Part shown: piece by piece, positions 1 to 9,129 of the stretch
Position numbering within the stretch: position 1 is the stretch's first letter
Layout: every line of letters starts with the position of its first letter
Source: Mesobacillus subterraneus
GTDB taxonomy: Bacteria; Bacillota; Bacilli; Bacillales; Cytobacillaceae
DNA: 64,000 nt
Direction: 5' to 3'
Assembly (NCBI RefSeq): GCF_020524355.2
Contig: NZ_CP129019.1
Location: forward strand, 744,001 to 808,000
Position numbers and translations under genes: made by a program
The notes under the pieces: generated by a model
Told to the model about the DNA's origin: nothing
Database searches by the model: none
Seen by the model: only the letters and a program-made list of their open reading frames with translations

Positions 1-557
1 AGATGTATAAGGAAAACAATGTTGAAATCGACAAAGACATCGCAGGCCTGATGCTTTCTGCAATCATCTCTGATTCATTATTGTTCAAGTCTCCTACTTG
101 CACTGACCAGGACGTTGCGGCAGCAAGAGAATTGGCAGAAATTGCAGGTGTGGATGCTGAAGAATACGGTCTGGACATGTTAAAAGCCGGTGCGGATCTT
201 AGCAGCAAAACAATCGAAGAGCTTATTTCCCTTGATGCCAAGGAATTCCAGATGGGAGATTCCAAGGTTGAAATCGCACAGGTAAACACTGTTGATGTCA
301 ATGATGTTCTTTTGCGCAAGGTTGAGCTTGAAGAGGCATTGATCAATAAAGTGACAGAAAAGAATCTTAGTCTATTCTTATTGGTGATTACCGATATCTT
401 GACAAATGATTCCGCAGCGCTTGCGATTGGTGAAAAGGCTGCTGCTGTTGAAGAAGCATTCAATGTTGCGCTTGAAAATAATACAGCGACACTTAAAGGC
501 GTCGTTTCACGCAAGAAGCAGGTCGTTCCTGTATTGACAAATGTACTTACGAAGTAA
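1..557 (+). CDS. ppaC: Manganese-dependent inorganic pyrophosphatase, C-terminal part (5' end outside window)
   Basis: Family II (DHH/DHHA2) soluble pyrophosphatase that hydrolyses PPi to phosphate in the cytosol and drives biosynthetic reactions. About 184 residues are present; the family is about 310 residues, so the N-terminal DHH metal-binding half lies upstream of the window and the first ATG at base 3 is internal. Seen here are the SPTCTDQD segment near residue 31 and the C-terminal SRKKQ signature that binds the substrate phosphate in this family. A strong terminator follows at 634-665. Identity is secure; only the start is missing. Confidence 0.95.
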   Translation, partial: MYKENNVEIDKDIAGLMLSAIISDSLLFKSPTCTDQDVAAARELAEIAGVDAEEYGLDMLKAGADLSSKTIEELISLDAKEFQMGDSKVEIAQVNTVDVNDVLLRKVELEEALINKVTEKNLSLFLLVITDILTNDSAALAIGEKAAAVEEAFNVALENNTATLKGVVSRKKQVVPVLTNVLTK

Positions 558-633
558 ATCATAATGAAAAACCGTCCTTGCCAACTTGTAAACCGTTCCG
601 TTTTGAGGTGTATATGGCGAAAATGGCACAGTA

Positions 634-665
634 AATGGCGTGGAAATTGTCCACGCCATTTTTCC
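634..665 (+). terminator. Rho-independent terminator of ppaC
   Basis: Perfect 11-bp stem AATGGCGTGGA / TCCACGCCATT with a 5-nt loop, followed by a T run. Confidence 0.85.
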
Positions 666-1275
666 TCTTGTGCCAGGATTTATAAGCCATTTCATTACAA
701 ATTAACACCTGCAAAATGATAGTAAATGCCATTGACAATGTTTGTTGTACAAGGAATAATGACGGTCATTTCCACTGTCAATTTTATGACCAGTCCGGAA
801 GTCAATTTAAGGGTTCCATTCTACGAACATTGCATTCAAGTATAGCCTGTATAACGATGAACATGGAATTTTACTTTATTTTTTTCTCACCGAAGGGAGC
901 AGTTAGCGGAAGATTGATTTTTTCTAGAACAAGGGAAGACTTAACCTTAATTGAGTAACAAACAATCCTAAATATAAACGGAGAATATCCGGTTAAACTG
1001 TAGAGTATAGCTCGGTGAGGGGTAAATAAGCGGAGGTTTTCCGGTTAAGCAAGCACGATTGCCAATTTTTTATGTTTTTCAAGTAAATAGGCGGAAATCT
1101 TCCGTCTATTTAAGCTGTTTTCCGTGCCATTTTCTAAATAAGGGAAGTTTCTCCGCTTATTTATCAGCCCATGATGATCCCTTCACTAGGGTCCGTTCTT
1201 TTATGGTGTGGAATAAACGGGTGCTTTGTTGAATAAGAACCATTATATTTTAGATCCGAAAATACATTAAATCAG
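666..1275. other. Intergenic region without a supported gene
   Basis: About 600 bases between the ppaC and ureI terminators. An 80-codon open frame at 716-958 has no convincing ribosome binding site and no recognisable domain. The second half (about 972-1164) holds the palindromic repeats listed separately. Confidence 0.6.
972..1164. repeat. Four imperfect palindromic intergenic repeats (AAATAAGCGGA type)
   Basis: Related units begin near 972, 1024, 1085 and 1136 (spacing 52, 61 and 51). Each has the form AAATARGCGGAR, a short centre, then YTTCCG and, in the last two units, TCTATTT or CTTATTT. Units three and four can fold into stems (AAATAG with CTATTT, CGGAA with TTCCG). No gene is present. 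Confidence 0.6.
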
Positions 1276-1319
1276 AAAAATGGCGTGTCAAAACTGATGT
1301 CAGTTTACACGCCATTTTT
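1276..1319. terminator. Long hairpin terminator at the 3' end of ureI
   Basis: Arms AAAAATGGCGTGT and ACACGCCATTTTT enclose an inner AAACTG/CAGTTT stem. On the minus strand the right place to end ureI transcription; the T runs on both sides make it potentially bidirectional. The ATGGCGTG arm resembles that of the ppaC terminator. Confidence 0.75.
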
Positions 1320-1389
1320 ATTGTCATTTGAATGATATGCACCCTAAAACAGAATGGTTTAGCCAATTTGGCGGGACGGTTTTTAGGTT

Positions 1390-2004
1390 TTATGCAAACT
1401 TCTCGGTTCTGGCAGAAGCTTTCTTCAGTCTCAATGTTATATATGCAAAGTAGAGAAAAGCGGCAATTGAGAAGTAAATCCACGCATTGGCAACCTGATC
1501 CGTCTTCCATAGTCCTGTCATGGACAGCAGTGCCGGGAATGTCAAAGTCAGCCATGATTGGACCATCGCCACCTTGCCTATATAGACGTCGATTTTCTTG
1601 TTCAGCCCCATTGAAAGGAAGAACAGGAACCATAGATACGCCCACATAAGCCATGTCAAAGCACCAACGAGATCTTCAAAATATGCATATGCTACAGCTG
1701 CATAAATGACGGCAAGGACTGCAACCCAGAAGGAATACCAGCCCAGTCCGCTGCCATCAAGGTCTTTCCATAATGTCAAACCGACATATAAATAGGTAAA
1801 ACCAAAAAGAAAGATGCTTGCCAGGCTGTACACCGTCCAGTTGTTCTGGTCAGATACAGCAATCAAGTAAAACGGAACAATCACTTGCAGTGCCCCGATG
1901 AATAAGTTGAATATTGCCACACTTTTTGCATTTGCCTTCCCTAAAAGCATCAAGCTGTTCAGGAAAAGTGCTGCACCTGATAATAATAAACCTGCGTCTC
2001 CCAT
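1390..2004 (-). CDS. AmiS/UreI family transporter (urea or amide channel)
   Basis: A 204-residue, strongly hydrophobic protein with six to seven predicted membrane helices and the N-terminal GLLLSGAALFLNSLMLLG segment typical of AmiS/UreI channels, which pass urea or short-chain amides through the cytoplasmic membrane. No urease or amidase gene lies beside it, so the substrate cannot be inferred from context. The ATG at 2004 has only a weak ribosome binding site; an AGGAGG lies about 35 bases further upstream and fits no start in this frame. It stands alone, facing its own terminator at 1276-1319. Family assignment good, role uncertain. Confidence 0.85.
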   Translation of the reverse strand: MGDAGLLLSGAALFLNSLMLLGKANAKSVAIFNLFIGALQVIVPFYLIAVSDQNNWTVYSLASIFLFGFTYLYVGLTLWKDLDGSGLGWYSFWVAVLAVIYAAVAYAYFEDLVGALTWLMWAYLWFLFFLSMGLNKKIDVYIGKVAMVQSWLTLTFPALLSMTGLWKTDQVANAWIYFSIAAFLYFAYITLRLKKASARTEKFA

Positions 2005-2211
2005 GATGTTTGCCGTCCCAATTGATGGGCCAGCTTCTTTCCTCCTTTATCAAGGTTCTTGTGGTGGCTTTGTTGTTTCAGAGCCAGAGTTTTAAAGATA
2101 GTTATTCACTCAAGGTTGGAAATCTCCACGAAAAGAGCGCTAATCTCTTTAGGCATGGTGATATGAGCATGTAATTGGAAAGCAACGGTCTATGCAATCG
2201 AATAAGAAAGA

Positions 2212-2245
2212 GCAACTCTTTTACCCGTTAGGATAGAGGAGTTGC
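2212..2245 (-). terminator. Possible terminator of the deoC-cdd operon
   Basis: Inverted arms GCAACTC and GAGTTGC just downstream of the cdd stop; on the minus strand they are followed by a short T-rich stretch. Confidence 0.45.
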
Positions 2246-2269
2246 CCCTTGTTAACTTAAATGAATCAA

Positions 2270-3405
<1,136 letters not shown>

Positions 3406-3436
3406 TTGCTCAAACCCTTTCCGTATAAAAAATATG

Positions 3437-3450
3437 TTGAAACGCTTTCA
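3437..3450. promoter_or_regulatory. cre-like site (CcpA) in the deoC leader
   Basis: TTGAAACGCTTTCA matches 12 of 14 positions of the cre consensus and is nearly palindromic (TGAAA...TTTCA). It lies between the deoC promoter and its start codon. Confidence 0.6.
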
Positions 3451-3500
3451 TTATGAAGAAAATATATCGCACAAATTTATTATGTGTTACTTACATGAAT

Positions 3501-3529
3501 AATATATCAGGTAGGTGAACATATGTAAA
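3501..3529 (-). promoter_or_regulatory. Promoter of deoC-cdd
   Basis: On the minus strand TTTACA (3529-3524), 17-base spacer, TATATT (3506-3501). The -35 overlaps the promoter-proximal copy of the direct repeat at 3515-3529. Confidence 0.6.
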
Positions 3530-3551
3530 TAACCTCGTGAACATATGTAAA
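3515..3551. promoter_or_regulatory. Direct-repeat operator candidate upstream of deoC
   Basis: GTGAACATATGTAAA occurs twice without a mismatch (3515-3529 and 3537-3551), 22 bases apart, i.e. about two helical turns. The inner ACATATGT is itself palindromic. Probably the binding site of a DeoR-like repressor, by position; the regulator is not in this window. Confidence 0.55.
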
Positions 3552-3603
3552 AATAAAATATGGAAATACATGAATTTGTCATATTTCATATCAAAATTTT
3601 CTT

Positions 3604-3632
3604 TTGACTTTGAATTGGTATTTCATTATAGT
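3604..3632 (+). promoter_or_regulatory. Promoter of queF
   Basis: TTGACT, 17-base spacer, TATAGT, about 35 bases before the preQ1 aptamer. Confidence 0.75.
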
Positions 3633-3670
3633 TGCTATATAAAAATGAATAAATCATCCTGCATTCGCGG

Positions 3671-3710
3671 GAGAGGTTCATAGCGGACACCCTCTATAAA
3701 AAACTATGGC
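3671..3710 (+). ncRNA. preQ1-I riboswitch aptamer
   Basis: The sequence has the class I preQ1 layout: AGAGG stem, TTCATAGC loop, a second strand ACACCCTCT, then an A-rich tail ATAAAAAACTA that forms the pseudoknot. It lies directly before a terminator hairpin (3723-3752) and queF. preQ1 binding would promote termination and lower QueF synthesis. Confidence 0.92.
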
Positions 3711-3722
3711 TTTGATTAATTC

Positions 3723-3752
3723 AACCATATCCCAGAGGATATGGTTTTTTAT
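3723..3752 (+). terminator. Riboswitch-controlled terminator before queF
   Basis: Perfect 10-bp stem AACCATATCC / GGATATGGTT, 4-nt loop, T run. Expression platform of the preQ1 riboswitch. Confidence 0.88.
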
Positions 3753-3812
3753 TTGATCAGCAGGGTTCCTGGCATCGAATAGCGTTTGCAGATATAATAG
3801 GGGGCAATTAAA

Positions 3813-4310
3813 ATGGCTGGAAGAAAAGATGAGGAATTGAAAGATATAACATTGCTTGGCAATCAGGGGACGAAATACTTATTTGAATACAGTCCTGAAA
3901 TCCTTGAAACGTTTGAAAATAAACATCCAAACCGGGATTACTTCGTGAAATTCAACACACCAGAATTCACAAGTCTTTGCCCGATTACAGGACAGCCTGA
4001 CTTTGCGTCCATTTATATCAGCTACATCCCAGACAAGTTGATGGTCGAAAGCAAGTCGCTGAAGCTTTATCTTTTCAGCTTCAGGAACCATGGTGACTTC
4101 CATGAAGATTGCATGAACATCATCATGAACGATTTGATTAAGCTGATGGATCCAAGATATATTGAGGTTTGGGGCAAATTCACACCAAGAGGCGGAATCT
4201 CAATCGATCCTTACACCAACTACGGCAAGCCTGGTACTAAGTACGAAGAAATGGCTGATTACCGGATGATGAACCATGATATGTATCCGGAAAAAGTGGA
4301 TAATCGCTAA
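3813..4310 (+). CDS. queF: NADPH-dependent 7-cyano-7-deazaguanine (preQ0) reductase
   Basis: Reduces the nitrile of preQ0 to preQ1 in queuosine synthesis. At 165 residues it is the short unimodular type. Visible are the catalytic cysteine in [11 protein letters not shown] (near residue 55) with the following aspartate and the QueF signature [13 protein letters not shown] (near 78-90), plus HEDC near residue 100. It is a single-gene unit behind a preQ1-I riboswitch, which fits feedback by its own product. Confidence 0.97.
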   Translation: MAGRKDEELKDITLLGNQGTKYLFEYSPEILETFENKHPNRDYFVKFNTPEFTSLCPITGQPDFASIYISYIPDKLMVESKSLKLYLFSFRNHGDFHEDCMNIIMNDLIKLMDPRYIEVWGKFTPRGGISIDPYTNYGKPGTKYEEMADYRMMNHDMYPEKVDNR

Positions 4311-4315
4311 TACGG

Positions 4316-4347
4316 AAAGAGCAGCTGCACACGCTGCTCTTTTTTTA
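4316..4347 (+). terminator. Terminator of queF
   Basis: Perfect 10-bp stem AAAGAGCAGC / GCTGCTCTTT, 7-nt loop, T run. Confidence 0.88.
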
Positions 4348-4376
4348 GTGGAAAAAAGCACGGATATTTTCCATTT

Positions 4377-4570
4377 CGCTATAAAAATCGGGATTTCGCT
4401 ATAAAAATCGGGATTTCGCTATAAAAAAGTTTTTTTCGCTATAAAAATAAAAATTCCGCTATAAAAAATAAAAATTCCGCTATAAAAAATATAAATTCGC
4501 TATAAAAAAGAAATTTCCGCTATAAAAAGCTGATACTCGCTATAAAATAGAACTTTCCGCCATATAAGCG
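4377..4570. repeat. 20-bp-period A-tract tandem repeat (CGCTATAAAA units)
   Basis: CGCTATAAAA starts at 4377, 4397, 4417, 4437, 4457, 4478, 4498, 4518 and 4538, with a tenth CGCTATAAAA-like copy (CGCCATATAA) at 4558, so the period is 20 bases with a single step of 21. Each unit carries a run of five or more A a fixed distance from CGCT. The spacers differ between units. It fills the gap between the queF terminator and the M24 peptidase terminator; no gene is present. Confidence 0.85.
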
Positions 4571-4606
4571 GAGTGTTTACGCTACGGAACTGACTTTTTC
4601 ACCCAC

Positions 4607-4641
4607 AAAAACCGCCTGGGTCCAGGATCTCAGGCGGTTTT
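4607..4641 (-). terminator. Terminator of the M24 peptidase gene
   Basis: Arms AAAACCGCCTG and CAGGCGGTTTT around a 12-nt loop; on the minus strand a T run follows. Confidence 0.8.
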
Positions 4642-4650
4642 GGGTTCATT

Positions 4651-5748
4651 TTACGATACAAAAACCAATTCTTTTGGAAATTTCGTTAAAATTTCGATTC
4701 CATCCTCTGTAATGACCACGTCATCTTCAATTCTGACTCCAGCCACGCCTGGTACATATATTCCGGGTTCAGCAGTGAACACCATCCCTTTTTCCATTAA
4801 TAAAGGATTGGTGCTTGTTAATGAAGGATACTCGTGGACGCTGACTCCGAGTCCGTGTCCGAGGCGGTGAGGGAAGTAGTCCCCGTATCCAGCTTCTTCA
4901 ATCACACGGCGTGCGGCAAGATCGACCTCTGAGCATGCAATACCAGCTCGTGCAGTATCAAGGGCTGTCAGTTGAGCTTTTAAAACGGTATGATAAATTT
5001 CTTCCTGCTGTTTGTTGATCTCACCGTAAGCAACAGTCCTCGTGATATCAGAGCAGTAGCCATCCATTACAACGCCAAGGTCGAACAAGACGAGGTCGCC
5101 CTTTTTAATTTTTGTCAGTCCAGGTGTACCGTGTGGAGCTGCTGCATTTTTACCAGTAAGGACCATCGTTGAAAACGACATTTCTGTTACGCCTTTTTTC
5201 TTCAATTCGTATTCAATCGCCGCAAGGACATCCAGCTCGGTTTTGCCTTCCTGTATTTCATTTACTCCTGTCTGGATGGCAAAGTCGGCTAATTCACATG
5301 CAACCCTCAGTTTCTGCAATTCTTCTTCGCTTTTTACCATACGCATGATGCGCAATTTTTCTTCCGCCGAAACAAATTCGGAACCGCCAAAAAGTCCAGC
5401 CATTTTTTCATAGCGCTCTACATTTAGTTGTTCCTTCTCGATGGCGGTTTTCTTGACGGAAGAAACGCGCTTTTTAATGGCATTGTAAGCAAGTTCCATT
5501 GAATCATCCGTATCGCTGTAGCCGATGATTTCCATGTCCCAGCCCGCATTTTTCGCATTTTCCTTATCCATCGCCGGGCAAATCATGAATGGCTCGGCAT
5601 CTGGGAAAACGGCAACTGCCAGCAGTCTTTCGTGTGGATCGCTTAAAAATCCGCTCAGATAAAATACATTGTCAGGAGATGTGACGAATGTGACGTCGAC
5701 ATTGTTGTCCTTCATCCAACCTGATAATGCAGCCAATCTTTCAGTCAT
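4651..5748 (-). CDS. M24 family metallopeptidase (Xaa-Pro dipeptidase/aminopeptidase type)
   Basis: A 365-residue pita-bread peptidase with a creatinase-like N-terminal domain (about residues 1-130) and a C-terminal M24B catalytic domain. All five metal ligands are present: two aspartates in LFDLG and SDITRT, histidine in HRLGHGLG, glutamate in TAEPGIY and glutamate in RIEDDVV. It probably removes N-terminal residues next to proline from peptides in the cytosol. It is divergent from ytkL and is a single transcription unit. The exact orthologue (YkvY- or PapA-like) cannot be settled by reading. Confidence 0.9.
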   Translation of the reverse strand: MTERLAALSGWMKDNNVDVTFVTSPDNVFYLSGFLSDPHERLLAVAVFPDAEPFMICPAMDKENAKNAGWDMEIIGYSDTDDSMELAYNAIKKRVSSVKKTAIEKEQLNVERYEKMAGLFGGSEFVSAEEKLRIMRMVKSEEELQKLRVACELADFAIQTGVNEIQEGKTELDVLAAIEYELKKKGVTEMSFSTMVLTGKNAAAPHGTPGLTKIKKGDLVLFDLGVVMDGYCSDITRTVAYGEINKQQEEIYHTVLKAQLTALDTARAGIACSEVDLAARRVIEEAGYGDYFPHRLGHGLGVSVHEYPSLTSTNPLLMEKGMVFTAEPGIYVPGVAGVRIEDDVVITEDGIEILTKFPKELVFVS

Positions 5749-5909
5749 AAAAATTCCTCCTCTGATATGTACATCACACTATGAGAGTAGCAATTCGCCG
5801 GTGAAAAGTAAAACTTTTAACGATCAGATTCTGTGGGTATACAGAAGAGAAGCAGGAGATAGGCAAGTAACGTTGAAATATCTAATGAATGATTGAAAGG
5901 AGCGATAAT

Positions 5910-6590
5910 ATGAAAGTATCTTATCACGGCCATTCTGTTGTTAAAATTGAGGCAAATGGGAAGACCATTCTGATTGATCCATTCATTACAGGCAATGACT
6001 TGACTGATCTGAAGGTGGAGGACGTGAAGCCGGATGTCATCATCCTCACCCATGCGCACGGAGACCATCTGGGGGATACGGTTGAGCTTGCGAAGAATCA
6101 TGATTCTCTGGTTATCGCCAACTTCGAAGTGTCTACATATTTAAGCTGGAAAGGCTTGAACACTCACGGCATGTCCATTGGCGGCGCTTATGAATTTGAT
6201 TTTGGCAAAGTGAAAATGACACAGGCATTTCATGGTACGGGCATGATCACTGAAGATAACCAAATCCTTTATGGCGGCATGCCGGCGGGGATCTTATTCA
6301 TGGCAGAAGGGAAGACCGTGTTCCATGCAGGTGACACCGGGCTTTTTTCAGACATGAAGCTGATTGGTGAAAGACATCCCATTGATCTGGCATTCCTGCC
6401 GATTGGCGACAATTTTACAATGGGACCGGAAGATGCTGCATTGGCAGCAGAATTCCTTAATGCCAGGGAGGTAGTTCCGATTCACTTCAACACATTCCCG
6501 CCAATTAAGCAAGACCCACATGCCTTTGTGAAAATGCTTAAGAAAAATAAAGGCACAGTTCTTGAAGCTGGAGAGACAATCGAACTGTAA
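5910..6590 (+). CDS. ytkL: UPF0173 metal-dependent hydrolase, metallo-beta-lactamase fold
   Basis: A 226-residue metallo-beta-lactamase-fold protein with the metal-binding HAHGDHLGD motif near residue 53 and further histidines in AFHGTG, FHAGDTG and IHFNTFP. The family is widespread but its substrate is not established. The ATG at 5910 is chosen over the in-frame ATG at 5889 because GAAAGGAG lies just before it and the resulting length matches the family. It begins the run of genes syntenic with the B. subtilis ytkL region. Confidence 0.93.
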   Translation: MKVSYHGHSVVKIEANGKTILIDPFITGNDLTDLKVEDVKPDVIILTHAHGDHLGDTVELAKNHDSLVIANFEVSTYLSWKGLNTHGMSIGGAYEFDFGKVKMTQAFHGTGMITEDNQILYGGMPAGILFMAEGKTVFHAGDTGLFSDMKLIGERHPIDLAFLPIGDNFTMGPEDAALAAEFLNAREVVPIHFNTFPPIKQDPHAFVKMLKKNKGTVLEAGETIEL

Positions 6591-6599
6591 CCGAGACCG

Positions 6600-6629
6600 A
6601 GCTGCACAGAAATTGTGCAGCTTTTTTTA
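6600..6629 (+). terminator. Terminator of ytkL
   Basis: Perfect 9-bp stem AGCTGCACA / TGTGCAGCT, 5-nt loop, T run. Confidence 0.88.
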
Positions 6630-6695
6630 TTTCACATGCTTTTTTTAGCTGTGGAAGCATAGATATAAACTAAGACAACCTGTAGGAGGGGGAAA

Positions 6696-6944
6696 ATGAA
6701 GAAAAACCGCTACTTGCTATATTTGTTGTTATGCGGCGTGATGCTTTACATAGCTCTGCCGGAGCTAAACTTCCAGATTGGAGGCAAAGAAGCACTGTTC
6801 GCCGGTTCATGGCTGTTCCTGGCTTTGCTCGTCTTTGCAGGGAATTTGGGAGCCTTTTTATACACTCCAAAAAAGCGCGCCAGGAGAGACAGCAGAAAAA
6901 TGGAAGCCAACCTGAAAAGAAAATCACGCGTTTATACTGGCTGA
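6696..6944 (+). CDS. Small two-helix membrane protein, unknown function
   Basis: An 82-residue protein starting at an ATG behind a strong AGGAGGGGG. Residues about 5-22 and 34-56 are hydrophobic and could span the membrane; the C-terminal 25 residues are very basic (KKRARRDSRK...KRKSR) and would stay in the cytosol. I recognise no family. It stands between ytkL and ytoI on the same strand. An overlapping frame at 6731-6997 lacks comparable start signals. Confidence 0.7.
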   Translation: MKKNRYLLYLLLCGVMLYIALPELNFQIGGKEALFAGSWLFLALLVFAGNLGAFLYTPKKRARRDSRKMEANLKRKSRVYTG

Positions 6945-7079
6945 GTGGATCAGTCAGTTTTTCTTTTTGCCCTAAAAACTCCTCACACCCTAATTAAATT
7001 GAATCCAACCCTTTAAAACCTTATAATGATAATGGATAGAACTACTTTGTACGGAAAATTATGATAAAGGGTGAAAGTC

Positions 7080-8399
7080 TTGGCAACTAAGCATGAACAA
7101 ATACTTCAATATATAGATGAATTGCCAATAGGAGAAAAAATATCGGTACGCCAAATCGCCAAGGCGCTGAACGTAAGCGAAGGAACTGCATATAGAGCCA
7201 TTAAAGATGCTGAAAATAAAGGGTATGTGAGTACGATTGAACGTGTAGGCACAATCAGGATTGAGAGGAAAAAGAAAGAGAACATTGAAAAGCTTACTTT
7301 TGCCGAAGTCGTCAATATCGTTGACGGGCAAGTACTGGGCGGCCGCGCCGGACTTCATAAAACGCTGAATAAATTCGTCATCGGAGCGATGAAGCTTGAA
7401 GCAATGATGCGATATACAGGAGCCGGCAACCTGCTAATTGTCGGAAATCGTGACAAAGCGCATGAGCAAGCGCTAAGGGCAGGCGCAGCTGTTTTAGTGA
7501 CCGGTGGCTTCGATGCCGAGGACCATGTGAAAAAGCTGGCTGATGAACTGCAGCTGCCGATCATTTCCAGCAGCTATGATACTTTTACAGTGGCGACAAT
7601 GATCAACCGCGCAATTTACGATCAATTAATTAAAAAGGAAATCATCCTTGTCGAGGATATTCTGACGACAGTTTCTGAAACCATTTTTCTCAAAGCGGAT
7701 GACCGGGTATCAGATTGGTATCGTCATAAGGATGAAACACTGCACAGCCGCTTTCCGGTAGTGGATCAGAATATGAAAGTAATCGGGATGATCACATCGA
7801 AGGACGTTATGGGTCACGAACAAGAGACTTTGATTGAAAAAATCATGACAAAAAATCCGATGACTGTAAGCGGGTCGACGAGTGTCGCGTCATCTGCCCA
7901 TATGATGGTTTGGGAAGGCATTGAGGTACTGCCGGTAGTGGATGACGCCAACAGGCTTCAAGGCATTGTCAGCAGGCAGGATGTACTGAAGGCTCTGCAA
8001 ATGATTCAGCGCCAGCCGCAGGTAGGAGAAACACTTGATGACACGGTTACAAACCAACTGGTCCTTGCAAAAGGAAAAACTAAGGATGAAGACATCTTCC
8101 GCTGCCAGGTGACTCCGCAGATGACGAACCACCTTGGGACGGTGTCATATGGCGTGTTTACAACCATTGTTACAGAGGCCGCGAACCGAGTGCTGAGGGG
8201 ATATAAAAAAGGCGATCTTGTTGTCGAAAATATGACGATTTATTTTATGAAGCCGGTACAGATTGACAGTGTCATAGAAATTTATCCGAAGGTTCTCGAG
8301 GTGGGAAGGAAATTCGGTAAGGTCGATATCGAAGCCTTCAATGACGGAGTTCTCGTCGGCAAAGCGATGATGATGTGCCAGCTGATTGACAGGCACTAA
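7080..8399 (+). CDS. ytoI: CBS- and DRTGG-domain protein with HTH and hotdog domains
   Basis: A 439-residue multidomain protein. In order: an N-terminal winged-helix DNA-binding segment (about 1-70, RQIAKALNVSEGTAYRAIKDAENKGYV region), a DRTGG domain (about 80-185), a pair of CBS domains that normally sense adenine nucleotides (about 195-305) and a C-terminal thioesterase-like hotdog fold (about 325-435). The TTG at 7080 is preferred over the GTG at 7071 because AAAGGGTG sits 7 bases before it. Probably a nucleotide- or ligand-responsive regulator; the target is unknown. Confidence 0.9.
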   Translation: MATKHEQILQYIDELPIGEKISVRQIAKALNVSEGTAYRAIKDAENKGYVSTIERVGTIRIERKKKENIEKLTFAEVVNIVDGQVLGGRAGLHKTLNKFVIGAMKLEAMMRYTGAGNLLIVGNRDKAHEQALRAGAAVLVTGGFDAEDHVKKLADELQLPIISSSYDTFTVATMINRAIYDQLIKKEIILVEDILTTVSETIFLKADDRVSDWYRHKDETLHSRFPVVDQNMKVIGMITSKDVMGHEQETLIEKIMTKNPMTVSGSTSVASSAHMMVWEGIEVLPVVDDANRLQGIVSRQDVLKALQMIQRQPQVGETLDDTVTNQLVLAKGKTKDEDIFRCQVTPQMTNHLGTVSYGVFTTIVTEAANRVLRGYKKGDLVVENMTIYFMKPVQIDSVIEIYPKVLEVGRKFGKVDIEAFNDGVLVGKAMMMCQLIDRH

Positions 8400-8440
8400 T
8401 GGATGTGGAATAGCTGAACAACCGGCATTAATAGATGTAA

Positions 8441-8468
8441 AAAGCAGATCCTTAACCGGATCGGCTTT
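8441..8468. terminator. Shared terminator between ytoI and ytpI
   Basis: Stem AAAGC-A-GATCC / GGATC-G-GCTTT with one mismatch, placed between two convergent genes. Confidence 0.6.
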
Positions 8469-8475
8469 ATTGTGG

Positions 8476-8772
8476 TTAATTTTCCTGAGCTTCCTTTGCA
8501 GCGTGAGGAAGGTAGAATTTATATGCTTTAATCCCGCCCCAGATGCTCAATGCACCAATGGCAATGAAGATAGCTCCCACGATATATGTGACAGTAGTCT
8601 GGAAAAGGAACAGTTGATTGATGCCAAATAGTGCGACGAACAATCCCAAAGCGATGCTTGACTTGGCTGATAGCCATTTTCGCTCAGCAGGGCGTTTGCT
8701 GCGGACATACTTAACCTTGTAAAAAATATAAAAAACAAATGAAAGTACGATGAGTAGTACAAAAATAGGCAT
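8476..8772 (-). CDS. ytpI: YtpI-like small membrane protein
   Basis: A 98-residue protein with three hydrophobic segments (about 2-20, 40-56 and 62-83) and basic loops. It matches the YtpI family by length, topology and position between ytoI and nrnA. Function is unknown. It is convergent with ytoI and its start is preceded by GGAGGAAATG on the minus strand. Confidence 0.85.
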   Translation of the reverse strand: MPIFVLLIVLSFVFYIFYKVKYVRSKRPAERKWLSAKSSIALGLFVALFGINQLFLFQTTVTYIVGAIFIAIGALSIWGGIKAYKFYLPHAAKEAQEN

Positions 8773-9129
8773 TGCATTTCCTCCACATTCAGAATCACTC
8801 TTATTTTACCGTTAAATCAAACAGAATGCTATACAGTTTGCGTTGCATTGGGCCAATGCATAGTTTGAAATACTCTAAAGTAAAGTGTGGGATGGTGTTT
8901 ATTTGCTTATGGTCAAGGATTTTTCGCCGTCACCCATGGTGTATTCGCAAGTAAAATAGCTTTATTCGCAAACTATGAGCTTTATTCGCAAAAACCACCC
9001 TTTTATTTCCAAACTGAAAAAAACGCTCTTTTTTTTCTAGCCCAACACTTTCCGTCATCGTATTCCTGCTTTTCTTTTCCAAAAAATATGTTCATAATTA
9101 AGATATGAATAAGGTGAAGGAGCATTTTA
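8773..9129. other. Intergenic region upstream of nrnA
   Basis: About 350 bases between divergent ytpI and nrnA. It contains a short TTCGCAA repeat (8943-8990) and no supported gene; the small open frames in it lack start signals. Confidence 0.6.
8943..8990. repeat. Short 20-21-bp-period repeat (TTATTCGCAA)
   Basis: ATTCGCA recurs at 8943, 8964 and 8984, twice preceded by AGCTTT. The period is the same two helical turns seen in the 4.4-kb array, with different sequence. Confidence 0.6.

Noticed and set aside
716..958. Small gene of 80 codons
   Set aside because: No ribosome binding site, no recognisable domain, overlaps repeat-rich intergenic DNA.
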